DNA from: Liolophura sinensis
Lineage: Eukaryota; Mollusca; Polyplacophora; Chitonida; Chitonidae
Assembly: GCF_032854445.1 (NCBI RefSeq)
Contig: NC_088303.1
Coordinates: forward strand, 25,893,265 to 25,957,264
Length of the DNA stretch: 64,000 nt
Direction: 5' to 3'
In this document: positions 53,141-62,886 of the stretch, one piece after another
Layout: every line of letters starts with the position of its first letter
Position numbering within the stretch: position 1 is the first letter of the stretch
The notes under the pieces: model-generated
What the model saw: the letters and a program-made list of their open reading frames with translations, nothing else
The model's database searches: none
Told to the model about the DNA's origin: nothing
Translations under genes and position numbers: made by a program

Positions 53141-53722
53141 TACCTACATATATGACTTGTAACCAGATAAAGGGCCGATACTACGGAGACACTGTTTTAA
53201 TTTAAAATATCAGCCTTGTTTTTCACAATTACACAGTATTAATCCTGCCACATCGATCGATATGGTGTCATAATTTAATAGTTTGCATAAGATAACGAAC
53301 GGTTATTATTATGGACAGATGACGTCGTTATGTGTAGTGATAAACACGTCAGATCTACTATATGCACCTGACAACCTCCACGGGCTGATTAAAAAAACAA
53401 AACATTACAAATCCATATATTGAATCATACTCGGTTCATGTACATGCACAATTCACTCACAATAAAATCGTTTAGGAGATTTCATAACGGTTCTTGACGC
53501 ACTTCACATGGTAATTTTGACTTGCAATCGAAACAGAAATCGGCATCGGATGACTGCAAGAAACAAACAACACAACCGACCCGTCTCCAGGATTTTTCGG
53601 CTGTGGAGGCATTTCCAAAAATAAAACTGTGTCAACTTCTGAACGAAGTATATATCAACAAGACAGTTCGCCACTATAGAACTGGCACTTAAGATTTCGT
53701 GGGGAGAAGACTGGTGACTTAC

Positions 53723-53759
53723 CATGAGCTAGTTTTCTCGCTTTCGACTTGGACCGCAT
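53723..53759 (-). CDS. PRDM16/MECOM: MECOM/PRDM16 orthologue, coding exon 1 (start codon, 12 codons + 1 nt)
   Basis: On the minus strand ATG (53759-53757) opens MRSKSKARKLAH and one further G, followed by a consensus donor GTAAGT (53722-53717). The peptide matches the N-terminus that I recall for human MECOM/MDS1 (MRSKGRARKLA) and PRDM16 (MRSKARARKLA), the short conserved basic motif shared by the long isoforms of both proteins. The start has A at -3, and an in-frame TGA lies 21 nt upstream (53780-53778), so no longer N-terminus is possible in this exon. The exon ends in phase 1, and its trailing G joins the AC that opens exon 2 to give GAC (Asp). It is far too short for ORF callers. In vertebrates the long, PR-containing isoforms are nuclear transcriptional regulators and reported H3K9 methyltransferases, and this motif has been linked to NuRD-type co-repressor binding in related zinc-finger proteins. 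I infer the same role here. Confidence 0.93.
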
Positions 53760-53767
53760 GTTGTCTT

Positions 53768-53842
53768 CTAACAACCGTCACTGATCGCTTCTTGATCCCA
53801 ATCACACAGTTTGTCAAATCTGCTGTCCCTACCTGCGCGCAT
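53768..53842 (-). other. Upstream ORF (24 codons) ending 8 nt before the main ATG
   Basis: An ATG inside the NRF1 palindrome (53842-53840, minus strand) opens 24 sense codons and stops at TAG (53770-53768), just before the main start. A second upstream ATG at 53867 stops at 53829. Either matters only if transcription starts upstream of it, which is unknown; NRF1 sites often sit at the start site itself. Confidence 0.25.
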
Positions 53843-53847
53843 GCGCA
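53836..53847 (-). promoter_or_regulatory. Perfect NRF1 binding palindrome
   Basis: CGCGCATGCGCA on the plus strand matches the NRF1 consensus YGCGCAYGCGCR at every position and is palindromic at its core GCGCATGCGC. It lies about 77 bp upstream of the start codon, a typical position for NRF1 at CpG promoters. Occupancy is inferred. Confidence 0.6.
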
Positions 53848-54627
53848 ATGCGGCCTCCTCGCTTCATGGCGTCAAATTAATATCGCCTTTAAAACTTTCT
53901 CACCATTCTTTCGCGAGAACAATGGAAACAAACGCAAGCTTTGGCGGCAGCGTGCTTGCTTACACTCACAAACAATATGCGCGATGAATAACCTAGCAAC
54001 ACAGTCTTTGACATGTAGACGCCAAATGTGCAGATATCATCAAGGGGTGGCCAAGTCATTAAAGGATGTGGACTCAACACAAGTCTCGTTTTGCCTAAAA
54101 TTGGCTAGCATGCAGAGGTGACGAAATTTTAATATAATGAATTAAAACGGAGGCTACATCTTTCACACAATTTCACACAGTGACGATTAAAGCGACACAA
54201 ACATTAAGAGTACCGTAGAGATTAGTATCGATAACGACTAAGAAAAGTGCAACTTAGTAGGCCTATATTATGCCTATAGGCCTATTTTGGAGCAGATGTT
54301 AACCCAACGTTTAAAGAAATTTTAGATTATATGGAACGATATGAAAAGGGGAAAGTAAAAGGGGGTAAAATCTGTTTTTATTTTCCACCTGTAGTCCCCA
54401 TCTCTTAATTCCCCTATAATGCTGCTAAATTGGCAAGACATCCAAAAAACGTCAATTTGTTGTCAGTGCATACGTGGCGATCAATGTGCGTACATAGCTT
54501 CACGGGGGAAGGCAAACACAGGACCCGAGGAGTATTTGATCTCTGCTAGCGAGAGGATGACGCCAGTCGGTGGACACTGTAACTCAGCCCTACAGAGCTA
54601 AGGGGAGGCGTCGAAGGGGGAACAATA

Positions 54628-54683
54628 TCTCACGTCAGGTAGAGCGCCTCAGCCCACGGGCAACTCTTTAATCCCGGGAACAC
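54628..54683 (+). repeat. tRNA-like fragment (possible SINE head)
   Basis: CAGGTAGAGCGCCTCAGCC resembles an A box region with D arm and ACTCTTTAATCCCGGG a degenerate B box. It is not a functional tRNA, since no stems can be completed. Confidence 0.3.
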
Positions 54684-54836
54684 CGTGTTAAAATAGGGAC
54701 CTTTTAACATGGCTGGACAGGTGCTTATAGGGTATACCTGTCTACGAGAGGTGCATTCAGCGGAGTAGAACGCCGGTGCTGTTGTCCGATATAAGCTTAC
54801 AAGAACTGGAGATGACAATATCGTACACATATGTAA

Positions 54837-54837
<1 letters not shown>

Positions 54838-54920
<83 letters not shown>

Positions 54921-54924
54921 TTTT
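54838..54924. repeat. Long TA microsatellite followed by T12
   Basis: About 75 bp of TA with one C interruption near the left end, then a run of T. Its minus-strand frame reads YIYIYI and is meaningless. Confidence 0.95.
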
Positions 54925-55269
54925 ACATACACACACACTTATAGACTTATAATAGGTCTAGTCTATTCACATATAAACACGATATTGTGTACATGAATAG
55001 GCCTATTTTATATTATGAGGCTCACGATCCAAAATCGACATTAGCACAGCATATTTCTGATCGAATAGGCCTATATATTGGCCTTAGTATGATATGAGTT
55101 GTCCGACAAAGTATCAACCAAAACATCACCTAATGAATGGCTGAGTTTGGTGAAAGACCGCGGTCAGATATAGGCCTTTATAGACCTAGCCTAAACACAG
55201 CCAAATAAAAAAAAAGAAAATTACATACATGCGAATGCTTGAACAAAATATAGTTTGAATATGGAGTAA

Positions 55270-55271
<2 letters not shown>

Positions 55272-55316
<45 letters not shown>
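55272..55316. repeat. (TA)22 microsatellite
   Basis: About 45 bp of uninterrupted TA. Confidence 0.95.
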
Positions 55317-55318
<2 letters not shown>

Positions 55319-57139
55319 GCAAATATGACAAGGCAGATCTACTTAATTATGCGACGAGTGGTAAAGTTGGCCAGTAACTTACCAAAGGTCATCTATTTTA
55401 CTGTACGCATGCTTCGGTGTCTTCCGCCCATAAGACTGACAGTCACTTTGTTGAGGAAAAATTGTTGAATATATAGATAAATTTAATGAATATATATATA
55501 AACAACAGTCGAATAAACATATACTAAACAAATAATTGTGCGTTGTTTTACACAAAATGAATTCCATTCTTAGATCTTACGCATGGAGGGCTGCATGTTA
55601 CATTACATTTATAGCTATAAACTTCGTGTCTCTTAACATGAAGGGCATATAAAAATATAACTTGTTTTCACAACATACCGTTCTTAAAAAAGGCTTGAAA
55701 TTGGTGCTTTTGCAGACAGTTTGCACACCTGCTCAGTGCATGCACTGTATATGATGTCCCTATAATAACTTTGTCAAATAAATATTGCCAAGTAAAAGCT
55801 TTTGATCTCTCCAAAACGAGCAAGATAACATATATATCACAAATAGAAAAAGAAACAAAATGAGGGAGAGAAGTTTGTTTAAAGAAAAGTACAATTTTAT
55901 TACAATGTATGTATTAAATATAATGCTGCATAATTGCAAGTCGCAAAGAAAGCCTCATGGTTTCAAGGTAAATTATAAATGAGTTAAATTATAAAACACG
56001 AACCAGATCATATACTGTGAAGTGAAAATTTTGTCATTGTCTAAGGATCACACATGTTGAATGTTTCAAATTGTGGTACTTTTGAAAATTAATAGTTTAA
56101 TTCACATTCCAGATTTTGATTTGAGTGCAAACTGCATGGTTTAATGTGGAATCGGCCGCAGTGTATATATACCTGCACGCCTGCATCATCCAGGCTTAGA
56201 TGTGGTTGTGGTTTGGCACAGTTATAACAGACACAACTGACAATGGCCGGACATTGATGTATCTGTGGGCGAACATCATAAAATAAACAGCTAATATTTG
56301 GCCTTTGTCTTGTCTGTTGACGTTTGACATGAGCCATGTCAACAAGACAGTTATGGTGCGTTATAGGGTGAGAATTCGGAAGTGTCCGTAAACAACGTCT
56401 CATCAGCCCATCTCTACCTTCGTGCCGAAATGAACATTCTCAAAGCGACGGACTGTAAAGATGTTACCTGTTGGCCCGTTCTATTGTTTGACGTGTTAGC
56501 TCCGATGTGTACCTTTTTAGACAGTTGTCGATGTGCCCTATCAGTTGTTATATTTACCCAAATCTGACACTTCTGAATCCCACATAGGCAGTTTCCATAA
56601 ATTAAGATGTCACCTGCGCTAAATAATAAGAGACAATGTCTTTATTATACTGTTGAAGTTTTTTTCTGCGCGAATGTTATAACTCATCTGTTACAGTTAA
56701 TTTAAATTACAGTTGTAAATTCAAGGTAAAAATTCCTTTAGATAAACCTGGGATAAAACTTAACACATTATAAATCCCTGACTAAATGAAGATTTTTTTT
56801 CAGCGTCAAATTGAAGAAACGCAATTCCTTTCCCTTAAATTCTTAATTGCGGATTGTCATTTGTCAGTTCCGGTGTATGCTATAGAACTGTTTTACACAC
56901 AACTGTCAATGAAAAAGCACACAGTTCCATGTTCCATTAGTCAATGTTCCGTGAATCAACTTTTTAGGATTTTTACTGTCTGTCACATTTCCGTAATTAT
57001 GCTATTTTAATGTAAACAATGTCATTTTCGAAGAAGTATACCATTTTACCTACAGTTTATTGGTTAAACTGGCGTTGAGGGTCGGGTGTGATGGAGATCA
57101 TTCTGCGATTCATGCGAAAACAATGTTGGCCTGTATATA

Positions 57140-57258
57140 TATTAATGTAATATTTATTTATTTATTTATTTGATTGGTGTTTTACTCCGTACTCAAGAAT
57201 ATTTCATATTATACGACCGCGGCCAGCATTATGGTGGCAGGAAACTATTAATGTAATA
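57140..57258 (-). mobile_element. 5'-truncated SINE with perfect 13-bp target duplication
   Basis: The insertion 57153-57245 holds the tail and adjacent body only (ATTTATTTGATTGGTGTTTTACTCCG...GGCCAGCATTATGGTGGCAGGAAAC). TATTAATGTAATA flanks it perfectly (57140-57152 and 57246-57258). The perfect duplication implies a fairly recent insertion, truncated during reverse transcription. Confidence 0.92.
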
Positions 57259-57779
57259 AAATATATTATATACTTCAATGTTTTGTCACATTTAATTTGG
57301 ACCCTCGACCAACTTGCATGATCGAAAGTTTGAACCCAGCTCTTTCTCTCTCTAGTTCGGTAACATGCGATTTTAAGTCAGAATTAGTTTGTAAACTGAC
57401 CGGGAAGTGGCGGTGCCTACCTCAACCGTCAAAAAAAAACACAGAAAATATAAAGAAATAAAAACAAACCTGCCGCATTTATATATGATTACCGGCAAAA
57501 GAATTTCTTTATACTGGAATATATATGTATTATTATATACGTGAAAAATTCGGTTTATTTGACGTTTGTTTTACGAAACATATACATATAGAATATACAC
57601 ACACACACATATATATACTTGCGGATACGTTGTCCATGACCAGTGACAAATGTTTCCTAAGAAATCCAATTTGTGTATTCACCAATGTGTAAATCATTGT
57701 TATTGAAATCATTCAATAGATCTGTACCGGTATATACAGGTAAAAGTTTGCAAATATTACACGTGTATCTTAGATGTGA

Positions 57780-57781
<2 letters not shown>

Positions 57782-57836
<55 letters not shown>
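57782..57836. repeat. (TA)27 microsatellite
   Basis: About 55 bp of uninterrupted TA. Confidence 0.95.
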
Positions 57837-57839
<3 letters not shown>

Positions 57840-58624
57840 CTATGTATGCACTTCTGGTTACTTGTGCGTGGAAGGTTTATACATACCACCTTTATAGTGA
57901 ATGACCATTTGACATTGAACCGCTATGTAATGCGCAAGGAACAGTCACAATGGACATATAGCATATCTTCATAGTTCACGCCAGCATTGACACCATGTAC
58001 GGTATGTATAGTCACATGCCCCCGTTGTGACAGTGGCTCGCCCAGCTTCGTCTCATGGGGGCGTGACATGATACTAACCAAACCGTTTGACAGCGATGGT
58101 GCTGCATGCATAAGAGGCGTTGGGTACAATACCTTTGGTAAATCGATTTGGTCACAGCATTGTAACAGCCAAAAGCACCCCAACCCACCCGTTCCAACTA
58201 TACCTCACCCCCAAGGTTTGTCCAGTCTTGCACGATGTACATTATCTGAAGGTGACAATTAATGGCCACTTCCATCCGAAAGAATGCCCACCCATGCAGG
58301 CATTGATCTAATGCACTCCAGCCTAGTCTATTAACCACACTGAGTTATGTAATCATTTGCGCCCACACATCATTTCACAGAAGCACGTTAGAGTACCCGA
58401 GTAAAATAGAATGTGTATTTAAATGAATAAATGAAGGGTTTTGATGAAGCTTTTCACCTTTGCATAAACAAATCACTAATTCTAACAGACATTGGTATAT
58501 GCTTAATAAGCGTCAAACACAATGGACATTCCAGGTCAGTTATCGCAACGCCATGCTGTTTCACAAGGACTTGTTACTTAACTAGATCTACGTCTCTTGA
58601 AGAGGTAAGTATACTTGCCCGTTA

Positions 58625-59002
58625 GTGCCATTTTACAACATTTTCTAATGATTTTCAATGATCCAGAGGCCTTACTGATGAAACTAATCATTATGAATAA
58701 AGAATCTGAAGCATATGCAAAATCAAATTAACGCAGAAACAAAAGCATTTTATACAAAATTGATCAATTCAACTTAAAACTTCGAAAAACAGCGCAGCCT
58801 TTCCACCGCGGAGAAAACCTATCCACCCTGGAGAAAACTTTTTCACTGATTTTCGAAGTTTTATAGTTGAATTTATCAATTTTGTCCAAAAAATTTTGTA
58901 TTCGCTTTTGCATATAGCTTAAATTCTTTGACCCTAATAATAAGCTTTTATTTGAAAAACCTTGAACCACGGTTCTAAATCATTACAAAATGTTAAAAAT
59001 TT
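58625..59002. mobile_element. 378-bp foldback (MITE-like) element
   Basis: Begins GTGCCATTTTACAACATTTT and ends, read on the minus strand, GTGCCATTCGAAATTTTTAAC. The arms stay complementary inward in blocks: TCTAATGATTT/GTAATGATTT, AAAGAATCTGAAGCATATGC/AAAGAATTTAAGCTATATGC and ACAAAATTGATCAATTCAAC/ACAAAATTGATAAATTCAAC. They meet at a loop (58790-58848) holding a short direct repeat CCACC...GGAGAAAAC. It has no coding capacity and looks like a non-autonomous DNA transposon. Confidence 0.75.
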
Positions 59003-59714
59003 CGAATGGCACATATAGGCCAGTATAGGCTTTTAACGGACGACATTTTATGTGATTTATTCATGTATCTGTGTGAACACTTGCAAGGGACATACATTTT
59101 ATAGCGCGGCTCTCTGGAGCTTAACTATTTCGTTATCTTGTTGCGTTTCACTGCTTTGGATGAAGAATCAGAGATCTGTCTGCAGAGAACAGGGCGATGT
59201 TATCATAATCAGGATTCGAAGCCGAGTTTTAATCTGTAAAGTTTTGGTTAATTGTTGTATGTGTAAGTTATGAATATTACAAGTGTCGTACATTAAATTA
59301 ATAAGTAGTCCAAGCATGTCATGCTGTGTTCAGAACACATATTTGCATATAGATCTTCAGTCTGAGAAAATAACAGAAAATGACTGACCTGGGATCACAG
59401 TTATTTGTGATTTCAGGATTTAATCATCAAATTTTGCGATTTCAAAATGAAAGATTTTTACTGCATGTCGATATTATGTGTTCATTTGTCAGCTGTCATG
59501 AAACTTCGTAAAAGTGCTCTTCTGTTTTGCAGTGTAATGAAAAGATGGCGTCAAACTAAATTAACACCGAAGTCGAAACATCCAAAGCAGGATTCGAACA
59601 CAAGACTTCACTGATCAACGGCCTGATGTAATGCTATAATATATGCAAAAAAAAGATTCCCCCTCCCGCCCCCACTTCTATTTGAGTATCTCTTTCAAAT
59701 AACGTGCACACATA

Positions 59715-59797
59715 CTTATTTATTTATTTGATTGGTGTTTTACGTTGAACACGCGAATATTTCACATATACCACGGCGGTCAGAATTATGGTAGGGA
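59715..59797 (-). repeat. 5'-truncated SINE fragment
   Basis: ATTTATTTGATTGGTGTTTTACG, then diverged body (CGGCGGTCAGAATTATGGTAGGG). A possible 7-bp duplication ACACATA lies at 59708-59714 and 59798-59804. Confidence 0.8.
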
Positions 59798-60579
59798 ACA
59801 CATATACACGTATATCATTACTGAATGTGAAAGGTACATACTGGAAATTTATAGAAAGTATATTTTTCATAACTGAATATAGAGCAACTTGTTTCCTAGC
59901 ATATACCTTTCACGTCAATACACATAGTCTTTGCACAAAAAACATATGACAAGACCAAACGTGTCGTAATAGCTAAGCTACTCTACACGGCACAAGATAA
60001 TCCTTAATACGCAATCCGCAATAATCCAGACACAAAGCGTCATCAAACCTGATCCTTCAACATTACACGAAATAAGGCTCAAGCTTGTGTAATCTCTATT
60101 CAAAGGCATTTAGTATGCAGATTTTCTCTTCTGCACAAAATCTTCAGCAACAAACAATTATAAGCAATTATAACAAACCATTGTCAAATAGATCAATGAA
60201 TGAATGCATGCGGAGAAAATACAATACTGACATGTTGTTTCAAAATGAAGCTTTCGGTTTTCTTAAGGTACCTCATAAGCCTCAGCCGAAACATATATAA
60301 TAATAGTACATTATTTGAGTCCCAGAGTGATCTCATTAGTAAGAAGGCAACATTAGGCTGTATAGCGAGAAGAACACTTTATGTGAATGAGCCAGCGCGG
60401 TGTCTCGATCACAGAAGAACTGATAACAGTATTATATTCGTCGAAGATGAAATTGGTAATTTAAATTTTGAGAAATCACTTTGTGATGAATGAAGAATGC
60501 ATATTGATTGACTTACGTTGCTAATGAATTCGTTTGCTGTATATATGCTTGATACAGTATGGTTTCTTTTGTTCATTTC

Positions 60580-60618
60580 TTTATTTATTTTATTGATGCT
60601 TATAAAGTCACGCTCAAG
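60580..60618 (-). repeat. Degenerate SINE tail
   Basis: TTTATTTATTTTATTGATGCTTATAAAGTCACGCTCAAG aligns with the SINE end with several changes. Weak but ordered similarity. Confidence 0.4.
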
Positions 60619-60782
60619 ACTTTTTTCCACATATACAATATGTCGGTCAGTTTAATGGGAGGGGGCTGTTTCCTCCATTGTTTCAGGCGTTTGTTTTATT
60701 GTCTAACAGACATATCGAATACAGCAGGTAGGGCTTCGTCTTATAAAGATTAAGTCTTCAAAAAATTAAAAGCAGGAGGATT

Positions 60783-60930
60783 AACTTCCTTTTTCTGATC
60801 AAGTTACTGTATTGTATAGAATTTTTGTCACATCTTACAGGTACAAACAAGTTTAAACTTCCTTTGTCTGATCAAGTTACTGTATTGTATAGAATTTTTG
60901 TCACATCTTACAGGCACAAACAAGTTTAAA
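60783..60930 (+). repeat. 73-bp tandem duplication
   Basis: Two copies starting at 60783 and 60856 (AACTTCCTTTTTCTGATCAAG / AACTTCCTTTGTCTGATCAAG) differ by two bases. Confidence 0.92.
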
Positions 60931-61837
60931 TGATAACATTTTTACCTGAATGCTTGAGTTGTTTTATTACTAGACGTTTCTGTGTTCAAGTTTGATCAGT
61001 TGTCCAAAAATTCTATTAAGATCGGCGAAAGTTGATCCCCGTGAATATGTCTTCTTACCAAATCCGCGAAAGTTTCTGCCCGCGAATAAAAATGAATACC
61101 TCAATGAATCACTCAATAAAGACCATTTCGCAAGGGGCATGTTTGAAGAAACGATATTGAAGCGAGATGATTTTACAAATGAAGACATGCAGGCCATATG
61201 ATAAAATAAAAAAACAAAGCAGATAAATGAAAAAAAGCAGCTAAAACAAATACCAGTATGCAGTTGATATACATTCCACTGTAACCACGAATCCCTGTAG
61301 CACCATTTTGGCGAAAGCTCTTCCATTCATATTATAACGCACATTACAGAAATTTCCAACATTCAATAAACGTTAAAGATTGGGGATCATTAGACTTCTG
61401 TCTTTAAGAAACTGGTCAAAATGAACTGTCTGACAGCGATTCGTGGTCAGACCAGAATATAGCACTGGTTAAACTCCGATCACGGCTGGTCAGTTGTTTG
61501 CCCAGCTTGACTGTGGGGATCATCAATTAAGTGTGACCAGTTGAATAAAAGCTGAACAAATTACAGCATTGGCGAGCTAACAAGCCGTGAAGTGTCCTGC
61601 GCGATTTGGCCGGAGGGCGTTAAACATACGGTCAGCTGGTCAACCGAGTCTGCTTTCTCACAGGTCCGCGTAATAAGGTAAATAGACTGATCGTGCGAGA
61701 TGGCATTTTGTTGGGTATACGTGAATAATGACATAACGTTTTTCGCCCGCCTTTATTCACGCACACTTGTGAAAAAGTCAGCCGCTATAGCCGTGGATAC
61801 ATGAAAGCATGCTTCTGTCTGCTCCATATCAAAGGAT

Positions 61838-61893
61838 ATGGGTAGTTCTCTAGTGGCTAAAGATACACGGTGTGTGGGTTCAAATCTAGCCTT
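61838..61893 (+). repeat. tRNA-like SINE head
   Basis: GGTAGTTCTCTAGTGGCTAAAGATA fits an A box/D arm and TGTGTGGGTTCAAATCTAGCC a B box/T arm at near-tRNA spacing. A non-tRNA body continues to about 62000. It differs from the SINE elsewhere in the window, so it is a second SINE family or a lone relic. It is not a working tRNA. Confidence 0.45.
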
Positions 61894-62229
61894 GGGCATT
61901 AAGGAATGGTATACATTCCCTGGTGTTCGCTGCTTGTGGGGCCTTGTGTCGATAAGGGGTCGAACACGCTCATGTGACCGTTTGCACATTTCGGCGTTTG
62001 TCTTTCGCTAATTCGACTTCCACTCCATAGTAAACAGCATGGCGGGTGGCTTATGGAGCTGTTAAAAAACGAACAGGAGAAATATAACATGTATGCCTAT
62101 CGACAAGAACATGATATGCCTGTAGATAGCCTAGTAGGCCTATAGTTTCTCTTTATCATGCATGTATATATGGCGTTTCTGAAACCACAAATCCTAAGAT
62201 CCAAAAATTAAATAAATAAAATATAATTT

Positions 62230-62446
62230 CTATATTTCTTCTTTTACATTGGGCTGTCTTTTCCATCCACTACGCGTTCTTTGTACATCATTGGTTGAGA
62301 CCATGCCCTTCCCACGACTCGCCGTAACAAGAAAATAGCTACAGGCCTCCGGGTTCGGCAGGTGAGCCATTCTACCTGGGAATCCTTTGTATACCAATAA
62401 GCACGCCTCTCTGTGGCCCTTCTGACTGACGATATCGTCTTTTCCT
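62230..62446 (-). CDS. Exon-like ORF of unknown function (low confidence)
   Basis: On the minus strand a pyrimidine-rich run ending GTGGCAG (62453-62447) could serve as acceptor. The frame after it, GKDDIVSQKGHREACLL..., stays open for about 70 codons with balanced amino-acid use to a TAG at 62230. A second frame (62244-62462, starting ATG) is also open over most of the interval. I recognise no family. It could be a terminal exon of a neighbouring gene, a transposon fragment or chance; no matching upstream exon was found. Confidence 0.15.
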
Positions 62447-62536
62447 GCCACAAAAAAAGCATTATTCGCAGATCATGTTATCCATGCATGACATGTTAAT
62501 AAGTTTTGTAAACGGCATATCTCTGAAAATGGACTC

Positions 62537-62639
62537 TATTTATTTATTTATTTATTTATCAAGACTATTTCATTTATACGGCCAGCATTATTGTGGGAAA
62601 AAATCGGGCACAGCCCAGGGAAAACCCTCGATCATCCAA
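62537..62639 (-). repeat. 5'-truncated SINE fragment
   Basis: ATTTATTTATTTATC...TCATTTATACGGCCAGCATTA, then ATCGGGCACAGCCCAGGG and CGATCATCC, all in SINE order but missing the GATTGGTGTTTTACG block: an internally deleted copy. Confidence 0.8.
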
Positions 62640-62811
62640 CATTATTTAGGATATTTGTACTGTTCTATTGCGACACGGAAGAGCCCAGTAACCAAGAGGT
62701 CATATCTAAGGTCATGTTAATTGTAAAATATGTATAAATATACGGAAAAATGTTTTTGAGTTGTTTGATGAAAGTGATAGAGCATCGTCACTCGTCGAGC
62801 ATATATAAATG

Positions 62812-62812
<1 letters not shown>

Positions 62813-62882
<70 letters not shown>
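62813..62882. repeat. (TA)35 microsatellite
   Basis: About 70 bp of uninterrupted TA, the longest uninterrupted array in the window. Confidence 0.95.

Positions 62883-62886
<4 letters not shown>

Larger units (their letters stand above)
10212..53722 (-). other. Intron 1 of the MECOM/PRDM16 orthologue (43,511 bp, phase 1)
   Basis: Bounded by the GTAAGT donor after exon 1 and the TTGCAG acceptor before exon 2, in matching phase. No other convincing coding exon was found inside it on either strand. Its unique parts carry TAAT/ATTA homeodomain-type sites and CAGGTG-type E-boxes in clusters, which suits a developmental regulator with intronic enhancers. From memory the first introns of human MECOM and PRDM16 are also very long. 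Individual repeats and candidate regulatory stretches are listed separately. Confidence 0.88.
42400..53722. other. Intron 1 segment: unique sequence with a few repeats, up to exon 1
   Basis: Contains short tandem repeats (44282, 45406), a SINE (44623) with its target duplication, family C copies (45645), two enhancer-like stretches (46800-47050 and 48300-48420), G-rich sequence (52893-53065), a SINE tail relic (53115) and a CRE-like TGACGTCG (53320-53327) about 400 bp inside the intron. No other exon is supported. Confidence 0.5.
53760..54100 (-). promoter_or_regulatory. Probable 5'UTR and core promoter of the MECOM/PRDM16 orthologue
   Basis: The sequence just upstream of the start codon is visibly richer in CG dinucleotides than the rest of the window (for example 53831-53860, 53911-53955 and 53980-53985), in a genome that is otherwise CpG-poor. 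It contains a perfect NRF1 palindrome and an ATTGG (inverted CCAAT) about 40 nt upstream of the ATG. I see no convincing TATA box, so a CpG-type, dispersed-start promoter is likely. The transcription start is not determined. A further coding exon upstream is unlikely, given the in-frame stop at 53780-53778. Confidence 0.65.

Noticed and set aside
53699-54121. 140-codon plus-strand open frame over exon 1 and the promoter
   Set aside because: It is antisense to the MECOM/PRDM16 start, resembles no family and is explained by the GC-rich promoter lacking stops. A divergent non-coding transcript is possible, but no protein is supported.
54630-54938. YIYIYI-type open frames here and at 57673-57897 and 62750-63070
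   Set aside because: Translations of TA microsatellites.
59587-59601. B-box-like words (also near 14610, 33000, 39910 and 40335) suggesting tRNA genes
   Set aside because: They lack paired A boxes at the right spacing and complete stems. They are at best SINE relics.
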